A stretch of DNA of 61,573 nt, taken from the IMG/VR virus record IMGVR_UViG_3300036791_000517, positions 1-61,573 of that record. One strand, 5' to 3'. The notes beneath the pieces were generated by a model. That model saw nothing but the letters and a program-made list of their open reading frames with translations, was not told where the DNA came from and made no database searches. The stretch comes from a virus. The position numbers and the translations under genes were made by a program. Of this stretch, positions 30,388 to 38,017 are shown in pieces; position 1 is the first letter of the stretch, and each line of letters starts with the position of its first letter.

Positions 30388-30400
30388 ACCGGTTTGGCCA

Positions 30401-30433
30401 TTGACACGATGTCAAGTCGTAACCCCTGGGGTT
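30401..30433. promoter_or_regulatory. Adjacent copies of both palindrome families
   Basis: A perfect TTGACACGATGTCAA (30401-30415) is followed after 5 bases by a perfect AACCCCTGGGGTT (30421-30433). No start codon is nearby, so neither serves a ribosome binding site. This is the cleanest pairing of the two motifs. Bases 30434-30542 hold nothing else recognisable. Confidence 0.62.
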
Positions 30434-30542
30434 AAGGCTTACCTCTGTACATTGCCCTCGACGCGCCGCCCGCTGCCATCCGTGCCCTCGACGCGCATTA
30501 CACGTCACATTTGCCGCGGCCGCGACGCGCGGACACGACGAA

Positions 30543-30607
30543 ACCCCGCGCTCGCGCGCGGGGTGGAGGCGGACACGACGAAACCCCGCAGCGCAAGCTG
30601 CGGGGTT
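30543..30607 (-). terminator. Tandem duplicated terminators
   Basis: Two hairpins: 30543-30564 (9-bp stem, 4-base loop) and 30582-30607 (11-bp stem, GCAA loop). Each is flanked by the same GGACACGACGAAACCCCGC block (30531 and 30571), so the unit was duplicated 40 bases apart. On the minus strand each hairpin is followed by TTTCG. They end leftward transcription of the gene at 30649 before the origin-like island. Confidence 0.72.
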
Positions 30608-30648
30608 CGCACCAACGTGACAGGGATTTCTCTGTGCCACGTAGCTTC

Positions 30649-31392
30649 CTAGTTAGTCGGCTGGGTTGGCGTGCCGTTGCTCGCGGCGAGCTTCGCCTTC
30701 AACAACGCGATTTCATCGGCGCGTGACAGTCCGGTGGATGCGGCCGACACATCGCACGACTCCTTCAACGCCTTGACCGCATCTTGCACGGCCATCAATG
30801 CTAGCCGCTGGCGCGGGTTCGCATTGGCCTGGGCCATCGCGAGCGGGTCGTTCTTCTCGATCCGCTTGTCACTGACAACGCCTTCCCAACGCGTGGCCAG
30901 CGACTTGAGCGGGTTGTCGTCGGTCTTTGGCGTGGGCGTCAGGATGGCAGCCCATTCCTCCGCTGTCGGCTCCTTCTCTTTGTGCTCTTCCATTAGCTTG
31001 CGCAGTTTGGCGCCGCGCGAGTTGAACGGCCCTTTCGTCTTCTCGATCACGTCATCCGCGTATTGCGTCATATCGTAGGCCTTCCAGAAGCCCGCCTCAA
31101 TGAACGCGCCGAACCCGGAAATCCATGACTTGATCGATGATTCGGCCAGCGGATCGCGATGGCCGTTTGATGCGTCACGAAACGCAGTGTTGAACGCAGT
31201 GAAAAGTTTCGCGCCATCCGGCATGGCGTTCGCCTTCGCCTCCTTCGCCCGAAACCCGCACGCATAGCTGAATGTGGCGAAACGCGTGAAGACCGCCACA
31301 TCCGTGAGATTGCCGCTGCCGATTTCCATGGCCATTTTGACCATATCGGCTTCAGTCTTCAACGCCTTCGCAGTGTAGTTGCTGATATCCAT
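30649..31392 (-). CDS. Hypothetical protein, 247 aa, beside the origin-like island
   Basis: ATG 31392 has AAGGAG upstream and a perfect operator palindrome 23 bases upstream. Largely helical (ALKTEADMVKMAMEIGSG, SSIKSWISGFGAFIEAGFW, MAVQDAVKALKESCD), with a charged middle (about 120-150). No family recognised. It has its own operator and tandem terminators, so it is expressed as a single unit. Its place next to the iterons makes a replication-initiator role worth testing; there is no motif evidence for it. Confidence 0.72.
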   Translation of the reverse strand: MDISNYTAKALKTEADMVKMAMEIGSGNLTDVAVFTRFATFSYACGFRAKEAKANAMPDGAKLFTAFNTAFRDASNGHRDPLAESSIKSWISGFGAFIEAGFWKAYDMTQYADDVIEKTKGPFNSRGAKLRKLMEEHKEKEPTAEEWAAILTPTPKTDDNPLKSLATRWEGVVSDKRIEKNDPLAMAQANANPRQRLALMAVQDAVKALKESCDVSAASTGLSRADEIALLKAKLAASNGTPTQPTN

Positions 31393-31414
31393 GATTACGT
31401 CTCCTTTGGTTGGC

Positions 31415-31429
31415 TTGACATCGTGTCAA
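31415..31429. promoter_or_regulatory. Perfect operator palindrome TTGACATCGTGTCAA
   Basis: It lies 23 bases upstream of ATG 31392. AGGGAAGCTTTCCCT, a second inverted repeat (31432-31446), follows within 3 bases. Confidence 0.68.
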
Positions 31430-31489
31430 GAGGGAAGCTTTCCCTACCCTATGTCAAACGTAATCGGATGCAAAATGGGAAGTGTTCTG

Positions 31490-31504
31490 TTGACACGATG
31501 TCAA
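31490..31504. promoter_or_regulatory. Perfect operator palindrome TTGACACGATGTCAA
   Basis: Identical to the copies at 30401 and 27905. It lies in the 280-base region between divergent genes (31393-31672), 115 bases upstream of the rightward promoter at 31605. Confidence 0.66.
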
Positions 31505-31604
31505 GCGGCCCGAAGCCACGGGCCAGATGGACAGGGGTGGGGGGCCACGCCGGGCGTTTTAGGGGCTTCAAAAATCTGCGTCCCCCAAAATCAAATCTTC
31601 CCTC

Positions 31605-31633
31605 TTGACAAACCCCCGAGGTTAAGCTATATT
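31605..31633 (+). promoter_or_regulatory. Strong rightward sigma70 promoter
   Basis: TTGACA (31605-31610), 17-base spacer, TATATT (31628-31633). The spacer contains AACCCCCGAGGTT (31611-31623), a member of the second palindrome family, so a protein bound there would sit between the promoter boxes. It drives the gene at 31673. Confidence 0.8.
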
Positions 31634-31672
31634 GTCTCATGAAGCTTTGGCAACAGACACAAGGAGCGCATA

Positions 31673-32146
31673 GTGGCGTACGACATCCAGCTCAAGTCAG
31701 ACCCTTCTCCGCTGCCGATCAAACCGGCGGTGCTGATCCTCATCCACAAGCGCAAGAAAAAAGTTTACGTCGCCTACACCACCAATGCGCGGGGCCGCGC
31801 CGCCGTGCTCGCCTCGATGATCCGTCATCGCGCGGTGACCGAGCGCCAGCATCTGCGCGATCTGCCCGAGGGCGACGTCAAGGACTTCGTCGTGCTGGCC
31901 AGCCGCATCGATCTTGCGCCGCGTGACGCCGACCGGGCGGTGCGGCGCATTCAGAATGGTTTGCTGCGCGACGGCTACACGTTGTTCGGCGGGCCGCGTT
32001 CGGCCTTGCCGCTGGTCGTCCTCAATGGTCGCCGGATGTCGATTACCCAGGCTATGGCCGAGGCCAAGACCAAGGCCGGTTACCAGACCGTCTATCGCCG
32101 CATCAAGCGCGGCTGGCCGGTCCGTCAGGCGCTCGACTTAGACTAA
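31673..32146 (+). CDS. GIY-YIG-like protein with C-terminal helix-turn-helix, 157 aa, GTG start
   Basis: GTG 31673 follows AAGGAG at 7 bases. The N-terminal part (about 18-50: VLILIHKRKKKVYVAYTTNA then RGRAAVLASMI) resembles a GIY-YIG nuclease start, but the Gly-Ile-Tyr and Tyr-Ile-Gly triplets are degenerate. The C-terminus (about 118-155: SITQAMAEAKTKAGYQTVY then RRIKRGWPVRQAL) looks like the small DNA-binding helices attached to homing endonucleases. It may be a decayed or non-nuclease relative, now perhaps DNA-binding. Transcribed alone from the strong promoter at 31605. Confidence 0.6.
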   Translation: MAYDIQLKSDPSPLPIKPAVLILIHKRKKKVYVAYTTNARGRAAVLASMIRHRAVTERQHLRDLPEGDVKDFVVLASRIDLAPRDADRAVRRIQNGLLRDGYTLFGGPRSALPLVVLNGRRMSITQAMAEAKTKAGYQTVYRRIKRGWPVRQALDLD

Positions 32147-32160
32147 GCTCATTGCGGGTT

Positions 32161-32176
32161 TGCCCGCTCTCGGGCA
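32161..32176 (+). terminator. Short hairpin after the GIY-YIG-like gene
   Basis: TGCCCG and CGGGCA (6-bp stem, 4-base loop), with no T-run. Weak or rho-dependent termination at best. Confidence 0.3.
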
Positions 32177-32208
32177 CACTACTGATCCCTCAACAACAGG
32201 AGATCGCC

Positions 32209-32529
32209 ATGCCGACCGAAGCTGAACAGGCCCAGGCGCTGTACGCCGAGCTCAAGCCGCTCGCCACCGCCGACGCCCGCGAGTATGTTACGGCGCGCAC
32301 CCCGGCCGAGCTGCAGGTCGAGATGACGGCGCTGATCGATGCCGACTTCCCGCCGCCCGCGCCGCTTGCAGACGCCGCCAAGCCTGCCCTGCCGCCGCCT
32401 TATGCGGTCAGCCAGATGGCCGCCCAGCTGGCTGCCGCCGAGGCGGGCACCGCCAAGATCGACGAAGTCAAATCGGACTTTGCACCGCCTGCTCCGCCCC
32501 CGCCACCGGCTCCAGCTCCGACTTCATAG
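32209..32529 (+). CDS. Hypothetical Ala/Pro-rich protein, 106 aa
   Basis: ATG 32209 has AACAGGAGATCGCC upstream. A helical N-terminal half (EAEQAQALYAELKPLATADA, ELQVEMTALIDADF) is followed by Pro-rich linkers and a second helix (SQMAAQLAAAEAGTAKIDEV). It ends in a proline run (APPAPPPPPAPAPTS). It converges with the leftward gene at 32524. Function unknown; low-complexity style resembles the virion-region proteins. Confidence 0.62.
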   Translation: MPTEAEQAQALYAELKPLATADAREYVTARTPAELQVEMTALIDADFPPPAPLADAAKPALPPPYAVSQMAAQLAAAEAGTAKIDEVKSDFAPPAPPPPPAPAPTS

Positions 32530-32661
32530 CGTTCTGACATTCCGGTTGTGCCATAGGCAGACCAGGCTGGCATAGGCGAGACGCCATTGGCCCGCGCGCG
32601 CCCGCTGCACGGCAAACTTGAGGTCGATCAACCAGATCCGGCGCTTCAATTTGGTGCTCAT
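32524..32661 (-). CDS. Small basic protein downstream of terminase, 45 aa
   Basis: ATG 32661 has GAGG upstream, 8 bases after the terminase large subunit stop. Basic and Trp-containing (STKLKRRIWLIDLKFAVQRA). It ends 6 bases into the convergent gene. Function unknown; its position suggests co-expression with terminase. Below the usual length cutoff. Confidence 0.5.
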   Translation of the reverse strand: MSTKLKRRIWLIDLKFAVQRARAGQWRLAYASLVCLWHNRNVRTL

Positions 32662-32669
32662 AGCTAACC

Positions 32670-34112
32670 TCACGTCCAACCCGCTGCCGACGGCCGGATG
32701 TCGCGCCTGACCCGGCCTTCCATCGTGCGCGCCCGCGTGATCTTGCGGGCGACCGCCGCCGCCGTGCCGCCCGACGCGCCCATGCAGAGATACTGGTGAG
32801 CATCGGCGACGTGGCTCCATTGGTTCTTTTCGGGCACCGGCTGGGCCTCGCCGATCTGATTGTATTTGAAGCGGTAGGCGCCGTTGAGCGCCACCGTCAA
32901 TTTCGGACATAAAATTCTATTCACCAGCATCGCCGCGGTGCCGCCGCGCGTCTCGGTCATGAAGCGCTCGACCGCGTTGAGCCGCGGTGCCAGCCGGTTC
33001 GACGGCGCCGCCATCGCCATGAAACCGTACGACGTGATGACGTCGTGGCTCGTCAGCTCGTCGTAGCTGCCCTTGGCCATGCCGGACGGGTCGAAAACGA
33101 TGCACACCGGGCAACCGACATAGCGCCGTCCACTCACCACCTGGCGCAGCCGCGGCAGCTGCAGGCGCAGGCCGATATCGTCGGCCGCTACCTCCTCGTG
33201 CACCAGCAGACGCGACGTGCTGTCGAGCTGGCCGAGCACCGCCCACGGGTCGCGCCCGAGATCCAGACCAATCAGAAGCGGCGCACCGGGGATCACCAAC
33301 AGCTCGTCGCGGCAGTGGAACGCCGTGAAGAACATCCCGCTGTACACCGCCGCACCCGACGGGTCGGGGCCGAATTCGGCCATCACGTAGCGCTTGACCC
33401 ACGCCGGGTTGGTGCTGGTCGACAGCCGCTGATAATAGCGCCGCCCCGCCGCCAGCCGCTCGGGGTGATCGAGCGGCAGCTTGAGCGTGTCGGCGGTCTG
33501 CAGCAACCAGTTGAGGTTTTCCGCCTCCGGCGACAACCCCGAGGGCTGCACGAAGATCTGCCACTCGGGCGGCGGGTTGCTGACGCAGGCGTGCCACGCC
33601 GTCAGCTCGGTCGGCATGTTCGAATCGAGCACCATGCCAAACCATGTCGGCGCCGCCGGGAAGCGGCCACACCGACCGGCGATGGCGATCATCAGGTCGT
33701 AGTCGATCTCGATCGCCTCCGAGACGAACGCCCCGGTCAGGTTCATCGACAGGATGCGCTTCTGATCCTCCGGCGTTTCCAGCGGCAGCAGGATCCATTC
33801 GCTCACCACGTCGCCGAACTTGAACCATACCGTGCTTTCGGAAACCTTCCAGTCGGCGATCGGGCCGAACCACTGAATGATGTCTTTCAACACGGTGTTT
33901 TTCAGTTGACTGAGGGTTTGCCGCAGCAAGGCCCAGCGGGTGCGCCGCACACCATCGCTGCCCGCTGCCTGCTCGCAGCTGCGGCGCAGCAGTTCGAACA
34001 GCAGGGTGGTCGTCTTGGCGCTGCCCAGCGGACCCAGGATCATGCGATAGAAGGCATCCGACAGCATCAGCTGCGCGCCGGTCGGCGGCGGTTCAAACGT
34101 GATGTCGATCAT
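32670..34112 (-). CDS. terL: Terminase large subunit, 480 aa
   Basis: The ATPase domain has Walker A GPLGSAKTT (27-35, with Ala for the usual Gly) and a Walker B/catalytic segment AFVSEAIEID (Glu132). The RNase H-fold nuclease has the three expected acidic residues: Asp284 (LIGLDLGRD), Asp341 (IVFDPSG) and Asp437 (HVADAHQY). It packages phage DNA into the prohead through the portal. It overlaps the small subunit gene by 4 bases; its ribosome binding site lies in the palindrome 34118-34130. Unusually it points away from the portal gene. Confidence 0.92.
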   Translation of the reverse strand: MIDITFEPPPTGAQLMLSDAFYRMILGPLGSAKTTTLLFELLRRSCEQAAGSDGVRRTRWALLRQTLSQLKNTVLKDIIQWFGPIADWKVSESTVWFKFGDVVSEWILLPLETPEDQKRILSMNLTGAFVSEAIEIDYDLMIAIAGRCGRFPAAPTWFGMVLDSNMPTELTAWHACVSNPPPEWQIFVQPSGLSPEAENLNWLLQTADTLKLPLDHPERLAAGRRYYQRLSTSTNPAWVKRYVMAEFGPDPSGAAVYSGMFFTAFHCRDELLVIPGAPLLIGLDLGRDPWAVLGQLDSTSRLLVHEEVAADDIGLRLQLPRLRQVVSGRRYVGCPVCIVFDPSGMAKGSYDELTSHDVITSYGFMAMAAPSNRLAPRLNAVERFMTETRGGTAAMLVNRILCPKLTVALNGAYRFKYNQIGEAQPVPEKNQWSHVADAHQYLCMGASGGTAAAVARKITRARTMEGRVRRDIRPSAAGWT

Positions 34113-34594
34113 TCGACAACCTCGGGGGTTACGTCGATCGCTCGGGAACTGTCACTCGACGTCTCCTTGTCGAACGACAGCTTGCGGTCGCCGATCACGA
34201 TGTTGATCTGGACCCGGCCGCTGCCGTCGTCGCGCACGAGCGCCGTCTCGCCGAGCTGGCCGAGCTTGGCGAGGAACTGCAGACCAGCGACGCGCGCCGC
34301 ACCCGGTACCTGCTTGTCGCGAATCAGGTCGACCGTCTCGACCAGCAGTTCCTCGATCATCGCCGCCGCCTTGACCGAGACGCGCTCGCGCAGCGTCTGC
34401 CGGGTCGAGGCGCTCCACAGCTGCGCCTCCTCGACGAGATGGACCTGAAAGATGGGATTTTCCTTGATCCGTTCGAACTGCTCGCTGCTCACCTGGGCTC
34501 CTTGCAGGACCACTTCCAGGGGCCGGATGTCACGCGCGATCTCGCGCGCGATACGTGCCAGATCGACTTCGCTGAGCTCGCGTTGGGTTGGCAT
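34109..34594 (-). CDS. terS: Terminase small subunit, 161 aa
   Basis: Directly upstream of terL with a 4-base overlap. Helical N-terminal half (LSEVDLARIAREIARDIR, VSSEQFERIKENPIF), then ASTRQTLRERVSVKAAAMIE, AARVAGLQFLAKLGQLG and a C-terminal beta segment RVQINIVIGDRKL. This helical-plus-beta layout and the gene order fit podoviral small terminases that recognise phage DNA and load TerL. Identity rests mainly on position and architecture. Confidence 0.78.
   Translation of the reverse strand: MPTQRELSEVDLARIAREIARDIRPLEVVLQGAQVSSEQFERIKENPIFQVHLVEEAQLWSASTRQTLRERVSVKAAAMIEELLVETVDLIRDKQVPGAARVAGLQFLAKLGQLGETALVRDDGSGRVQINIVIGDRKLSFDKETSSDSSRAIDVTPEVVE
34118..34130 (-). promoter_or_regulatory. 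AACCTCGGGGGTT palindrome carrying the terL ribosome binding site
   Basis: On the minus strand AACCCCCGAGGTT ends 5 bases before ATG 34112, and GAGG is the ribosome binding site. It lies within the end of the terS coding sequence. Confidence 0.52.
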
Positions 34595-34603
34595 GGCCGC
34601 TCC

Positions 34604-34632
34604 TTGTAGGGTTATTACATAAAAGCTACTAT
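34604..34632 (+). promoter_or_regulatory. Possible rightward late promoter
   Basis: TTGTAG, 17-base spacer, TACTAT, in the 75-base gap between the divergent terminase and portal genes. Both boxes are weak, so this is a guess from position. Confidence 0.3.
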
Positions 34633-34669
34633 GGACTGGATCTATTGGTAAGTTCGTCCGGGGGCGCGC

Positions 34670-36868
34670 GTGGCATCCTTCGATCCATCACCTGCTCCGA
34701 CGATGCCCCTGCAACAGCGCTTTCCGGTGTCGCTCGGCGTCATGACCAATGCCGACATCGACGCCCAGCAGGCCGAGCAGGACAAGATCCAACAGGACGC
34801 CCAGAACCTCGCCAGCCAACATCCCTATCAGGGTTTGCTCGGTTTCATCCGCAATGAATGGGACATCATGCGGCGTCACCGCGACACCGTGGTCGGCTGG
34901 TCGGAGCGCCTGCTGTCGGCGATGCGCGCCTTCAATGGTGTCTATGATCCGCAGAAACTGGCCGAGATCAAGAAGTTCGGCGGCAGCGAGGTTTATGCCC
35001 GGCTGATCGCCGCCAAGTGCCGCGGGGCGTCCTCGCTGTTGCGCGACGTCTATCTGGGGGCCGACCGGGCGTGGGGACTCGAGCCGGAAGCCGACCCGCC
35101 GGTCCCCCAGTCGGTTCAGCAGGCGATCTACACGCTGATCCAGAGCGAGCTGCAGCAGGCGGCGTCGATCGGCATGCAGATCACGCCTGATCAGATCCGC
35201 GAGCGGCTGTGGGGCATGATGGCCAAGGCGCGCACCTCGGCCAAGAAAATGATCGAGGATCAGGCGAGGCTGGCCGAAGACAAGCTCGACGAGCTGTTGA
35301 CCGAAGGCAATTTCTACGGCGCGCTGGCCGACGTCATCGTCGACATCCCGTTATTCCCCTACGGCGTGCTCAAGGGTCCAACGGTGCGCATGGTGTTCGA
35401 GGTCGACTGGTCGACCGGACGCCCACTGATGCGGCGCAAACCTAAATTATGGTGGGAGCGCATCTCGCCGTTCGACGTCTACTGGACACCGGGTGCGGCC
35501 GACATCGAGGACGCGTCGATCATCGAGCGCACGCGTTTCACCCGGACCGATCTCAACGATCTTCTGGACGTCGAGGGCTACGACAAGGCGGCGATCCGCG
35601 CGGTGCTCGACAATTACGGGCGCGGCGGTTTGTCGATGGACTGGGACCTCGCCGAGGGACCGCGCGCGCTCTTGGAAAGCCGCGAGGATCCGTGGTTCAA
35701 CCGCAGCCGCATGATTTCCTGCCTGCAATATACCGGCAACGTGCAGGGCCGCATGCTGATCGAGCACGGCTTCAGCGAGGCCGACATTCCCGATCCGATC
35801 CGCGACTACGCCATCGAGGCGTGGATGGTCGGCCCCTATTTGATCAAGGTTCAACTCGGTGTATCGCCGCGCCGCCGCCATAAATACTACGTCACGAGCT
35901 GGGAGAAGGTGCCGGGGACGCCGGTCGGCAACGCCATTCCCGATCAGATTTCCGACCTGCAGGAGGTTTGCAATGCCTCTATACGGGCCTTGGTCAACAA
36001 CCTCTCGATCGCGTCGGGACCGCAGGTCGTGGTCAACGATGATCGTCTGGCTGGCCTTGAGACGGGAGAAGATCTCTACCCGTGGAAACGCTGGCACGTC
36101 ACCAACCCTCTGCTCACCAGCTCGACCGAGAAGCCGGTCGAGTTCTTCCAGCCGCAATCCAACGCCGATCAGCTGTTAGGCGTCTTCAAACAAATTTACG
36201 ACTTGTCGGACGATGTCTCGGCCATCCCGAAATATCTCTCCGGCAATTCGCCGGGCGGCGGTGCCGGGCGAACGGCGAGCGGTCTGGCCATGCTGATGGG
36301 TAACGCCAGTAAGATCCTCCAGACGGTGTGCGCCAATATCGATCGTGACATCATGTCACCGGCCCTCACCAACCTGATGGACCTCGTGCTGCTGACCGAT
36401 ACCAGCAACCTCCTGCAGGGCACCGAGACGGTCACGCCGAAGGGCGTCGCCGTCGCCATGCAGCGCGAGACCATGCGGACCCGCCAGCTCGAATTCCTGC
36501 AGCTCACCGGCAACCCGATCGACATGACGATCATGGGACCGAAGGGCCGGGCGGCGGTGCTGCGTTCGGTGTCGACGACGATCGGCCTGCCCGGTGAAGA
36601 GATCGTGCCGTCCGATGACGAGCTGCAGCAGCAGCAGGCGCAGGCACAGGCCAACGCTCAGGCTGCGGGGGCCGCTGGACACGTGCAGGCTCCCGGAGGT
36701 AGTCCAGGTGGCCCGGGTGGCGGACCGCCCCCAGCGGGCCCCGGCGGACCGCCAGGAGGCCCTGCAGCGGCGGGCAACCCCCGGCAGATGCCAGCGCCGG
36801 GTGGCGACAGCATGCAGGCGCAGGCGCCGCGCACCGCGACGTTCCTTCAACGGCCAAAAGGCAGGTAA
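34670..36868 (+). CDS. Portal protein, 732 aa, GTG start
   Basis: GTG 34670 follows GGGGG at about 5 bases; in-frame ATGs lie at 34703 and 34742. Size, position before the scaffold and capsid genes, and the long alpha/beta body with a helical DDVSAIPKYLSGNSPGGGAG region and Gln/Pro/Gly-rich C-terminal tail (about 645-732) fit podoviral portal/head-tail connectors. It forms the dodecameric ring through which terminase pumps DNA. A near-operator palindrome GTGACATCATGTCAC lies at 36345-36359. Confidence 0.86.
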   Translation: MASFDPSPAPTMPLQQRFPVSLGVMTNADIDAQQAEQDKIQQDAQNLASQHPYQGLLGFIRNEWDIMRRHRDTVVGWSERLLSAMRAFNGVYDPQKLAEIKKFGGSEVYARLIAAKCRGASSLLRDVYLGADRAWGLEPEADPPVPQSVQQAIYTLIQSELQQAASIGMQITPDQIRERLWGMMAKARTSAKKMIEDQARLAEDKLDELLTEGNFYGALADVIVDIPLFPYGVLKGPTVRMVFEVDWSTGRPLMRRKPKLWWERISPFDVYWTPGAADIEDASIIERTRFTRTDLNDLLDVEGYDKAAIRAVLDNYGRGGLSMDWDLAEGPRALLESREDPWFNRSRMISCLQYTGNVQGRMLIEHGFSEADIPDPIRDYAIEAWMVGPYLIKVQLGVSPRRRHKYYVTSWEKVPGTPVGNAIPDQISDLQEVCNASIRALVNNLSIASGPQVVVNDDRLAGLETGEDLYPWKRWHVTNPLLTSSTEKPVEFFQPQSNADQLLGVFKQIYDLSDDVSAIPKYLSGNSPGGGAGRTASGLAMLMGNASKILQTVCANIDRDIMSPALTNLMDLVLLTDTSNLLQGTETVTPKGVAVAMQRETMRTRQLEFLQLTGNPIDMTIMGPKGRAAVLRSVSTTIGLPGEEIVPSDDELQQQQAQAQANAQAAGAAGHVQAPGGSPGGPGGGPPPAGPGGPPGGPAAAGNPRQMPAPGGDSMQAQAPRTATFLQRPKGR

Positions 36869-36879
36869 AGGAGAATAAA

Positions 36880-37221
36880 ATGGCAAAATTCGGCAGCGTC
36901 AAAGACGCATCGTGGGGTAGGCTCGGCGGCACCACGCCGATGCATTCGGCCGAAGGGACCGGCACCCAGAAGCCCGGCCAGAGCGCGCAGGAAGGGTCGA
37001 GCGCAATCGGCAGCAGCCAGGACGTGCAGGCCGGTCCATCGAGCGCCGGGTTTTATTCGAGCGGCGCGACCAACAAGGATTATGCCGGGACGCAGGAAGC
37101 GGGCGTGACGGCGATGACCAAGAAGGGCGGCAATGCCAAGTTCGCCGAGGGCGGCAAGACGCCGATGTGCGGCAACACCGGATCGCGCCCGGCGCAGGCG
37201 GGCCGCTCGGGCGTCGGCTGA
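36880..37221 (+). CDS. Gly/Ser-rich small protein, 113 aa, probable virion component
   Basis: ATG 36880 has AAAGGAG upstream. Low-complexity, glycine-, serine- and threonine-rich, with KKGGNAKFAEGGKTPM near the C-terminus, a form of the Gly-Gly motif seen across this phage's structural region. Its TGA overlaps the next ATG. Function unknown. Confidence 0.68.
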   Translation: MAKFGSVKDASWGRLGGTTPMHSAEGTGTQKPGQSAQEGSSAIGSSQDVQAGPSSAGFYSSGATNKDYAGTQEAGVTAMTKKGGNAKFAEGGKTPMCGNTGSRPAQAGRSGVG

Positions 37222-37487
37222 TGGCGCTCAACAAATCCGGCATGCCGCCGATGCAGCGGCCGATCGCCCGGGCGTTGATCCCGGGGGGTGCAGGCACCGT
37301 CGAGCCGAAGAAACCTAAGCCCCTGAACCTTGGCAGCCTCCCGGCGCTCAAGCCGGGCGGCAAGGTGATCTCGTCGTTCAACTACGGCGGCTCGTCGATC
37401 CTGTCGAAGGGGCTGTCGACGGGCAGGATGCCGAAGATCCCCCGGATACCAATGCCGGGCGCGCCGCGCACGCGAGGGCCGATTTGA
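37221..37487 (+). CDS. Small proline-rich basic protein, 88 aa
   Basis: ATG 37221 overlaps the preceding TGA, and its own TGA overlaps ATG 37487. Rich in Pro, Gly, Lys and Arg, with ALKPGGKVISSFNYGG. Probably disordered and virion-associated; function unknown. Confidence 0.65.
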   Translation: MALNKSGMPPMQRPIARALIPGGAGTVEPKKPKPLNLGSLPALKPGGKVISSFNYGGSSILSKGLSTGRMPKIPRIPMPGAPRTRGPI

Positions 37488-37744
37488 TGAGGAAGACACC
37501 GCTGCCAAAGTTCGGCCCGCCCAAGATCAATCCGGGAAGCGGTCGTCTCGTCACCCACATCGGCAAAGGCGGCAGCCAGGAGCTGCTGCCTCACCGCGAT
37601 GCGATGAACCAGCTGACCAAGGGTGATCCGTGGCAGCGCTCGGTCGGAAACTATGCCAAGCTGACGCCGTCAGGTGCCACCGTACCGTCGTATCAGGACA
37701 TCATTGACATGGCGTCAATGGGAGCTTCGGCCCGGCCGAAATGA
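37487..37744 (+). CDS. Small basic protein, 85 aa
   Basis: ATG 37487 overlaps the upstream TGA. Basic N-terminus (MRKTPLPKFGPPKINPG), then a short structured region (ELLPHRDAMNQLTKGDPWQR) and a C-terminal helix. The coding sequence includes TTGACATGGCGTCAA (37704-37718), one mismatch to the operator consensus. Function unknown. Confidence 0.65.
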   Translation: MRKTPLPKFGPPKINPGSGRLVTHIGKGGSQELLPHRDAMNQLTKGDPWQRSVGNYAKLTPSGATVPSYQDIIDMASMGASARPK

Positions 37745-37747
37745 TCG

Positions 37748-38017
37748 ATGGCCAGCAATCCCCTTACCGAACTGGCATTGGCTGCTGCCAACCTGAAAGC
37801 GGTAAGTCCGAGTTATTTTAACGATTTGTTGAGTGCTTTGCGGACCTACGAAGTGCAGGCGATCGCTGAAATTTTAGCCAGCGACGAGCCGCCCGATCTG
37901 TTCCGCGCCCAAGGTAAAGTGAAAACTGTCCAGCAGATCAGGAAGCACTTGATCGAGTGCACCGAGCTGCGCGAGACCTACCAGAGGAGAGAGGCCAATG
38001 GCCGACCCGTCGCCTAA
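37748..38017 (+). CDS. Conserved hypothetical protein, 89 aa, before the scaffold gene
   Basis: Helical throughout (LTELALAAANLKAVSPSYF, LLSALRTYEVQAIAEILASD, TVQQIRKHLIECTELRETY). Similar short helical proteins sit between portal and scaffold genes in other podoviruses. It overlaps the scaffold gene by 20 bases. A head-assembly role is likely but unproven. Confidence 0.7.
   Translation: MASNPLTELALAAANLKAVSPSYFNDLLSALRTYEVQAIAEILASDEPPDLFRAQGKVKTVQQIRKHLIECTELRETYQRREANGRPVA

Larger units (their letters stand above)
29934..30400. other. AT-rich intergenic island, candidate replication origin
   Basis: About 470 bases with no supportable gene and clearly higher AT content than the rest of the window. 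It holds five copies of ACACCYACT, a CACCTAGGTG palindrome (30243-30252), a palindrome with 8-bp arms (29981-29997) and another with 11-bp arms (30363-30387), plus TGATATAAT at 30199-30207. Iterons plus an AT-rich segment are typical of replication origins; a divergent promoter/regulatory region is the alternative. It separates leftward genes on both sides. Confidence 0.55.

Noticed and set aside
30368-30652. ORFs of 83-90 aa on both strands in the intergenic region
   Set aside because: They run across the tandem terminators and operator palindromes, have arginine-rich shadow-like composition and no ribosome binding site.
7262-31392. Integrase or attachment site indicating lysogeny
   Set aside because: No tyrosine or serine recombinase motif was seen in any ORF, although operator-like sites are abundant. 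No tRNA gene was recognised by eye either; a tRNAscan run would be decisive.
32917-33873. 318-aa minus-strand ORF in another frame of terL
   Set aside because: Ala/Arg/Gly-rich frame shadow; the terL frame holds all terminase motifs.
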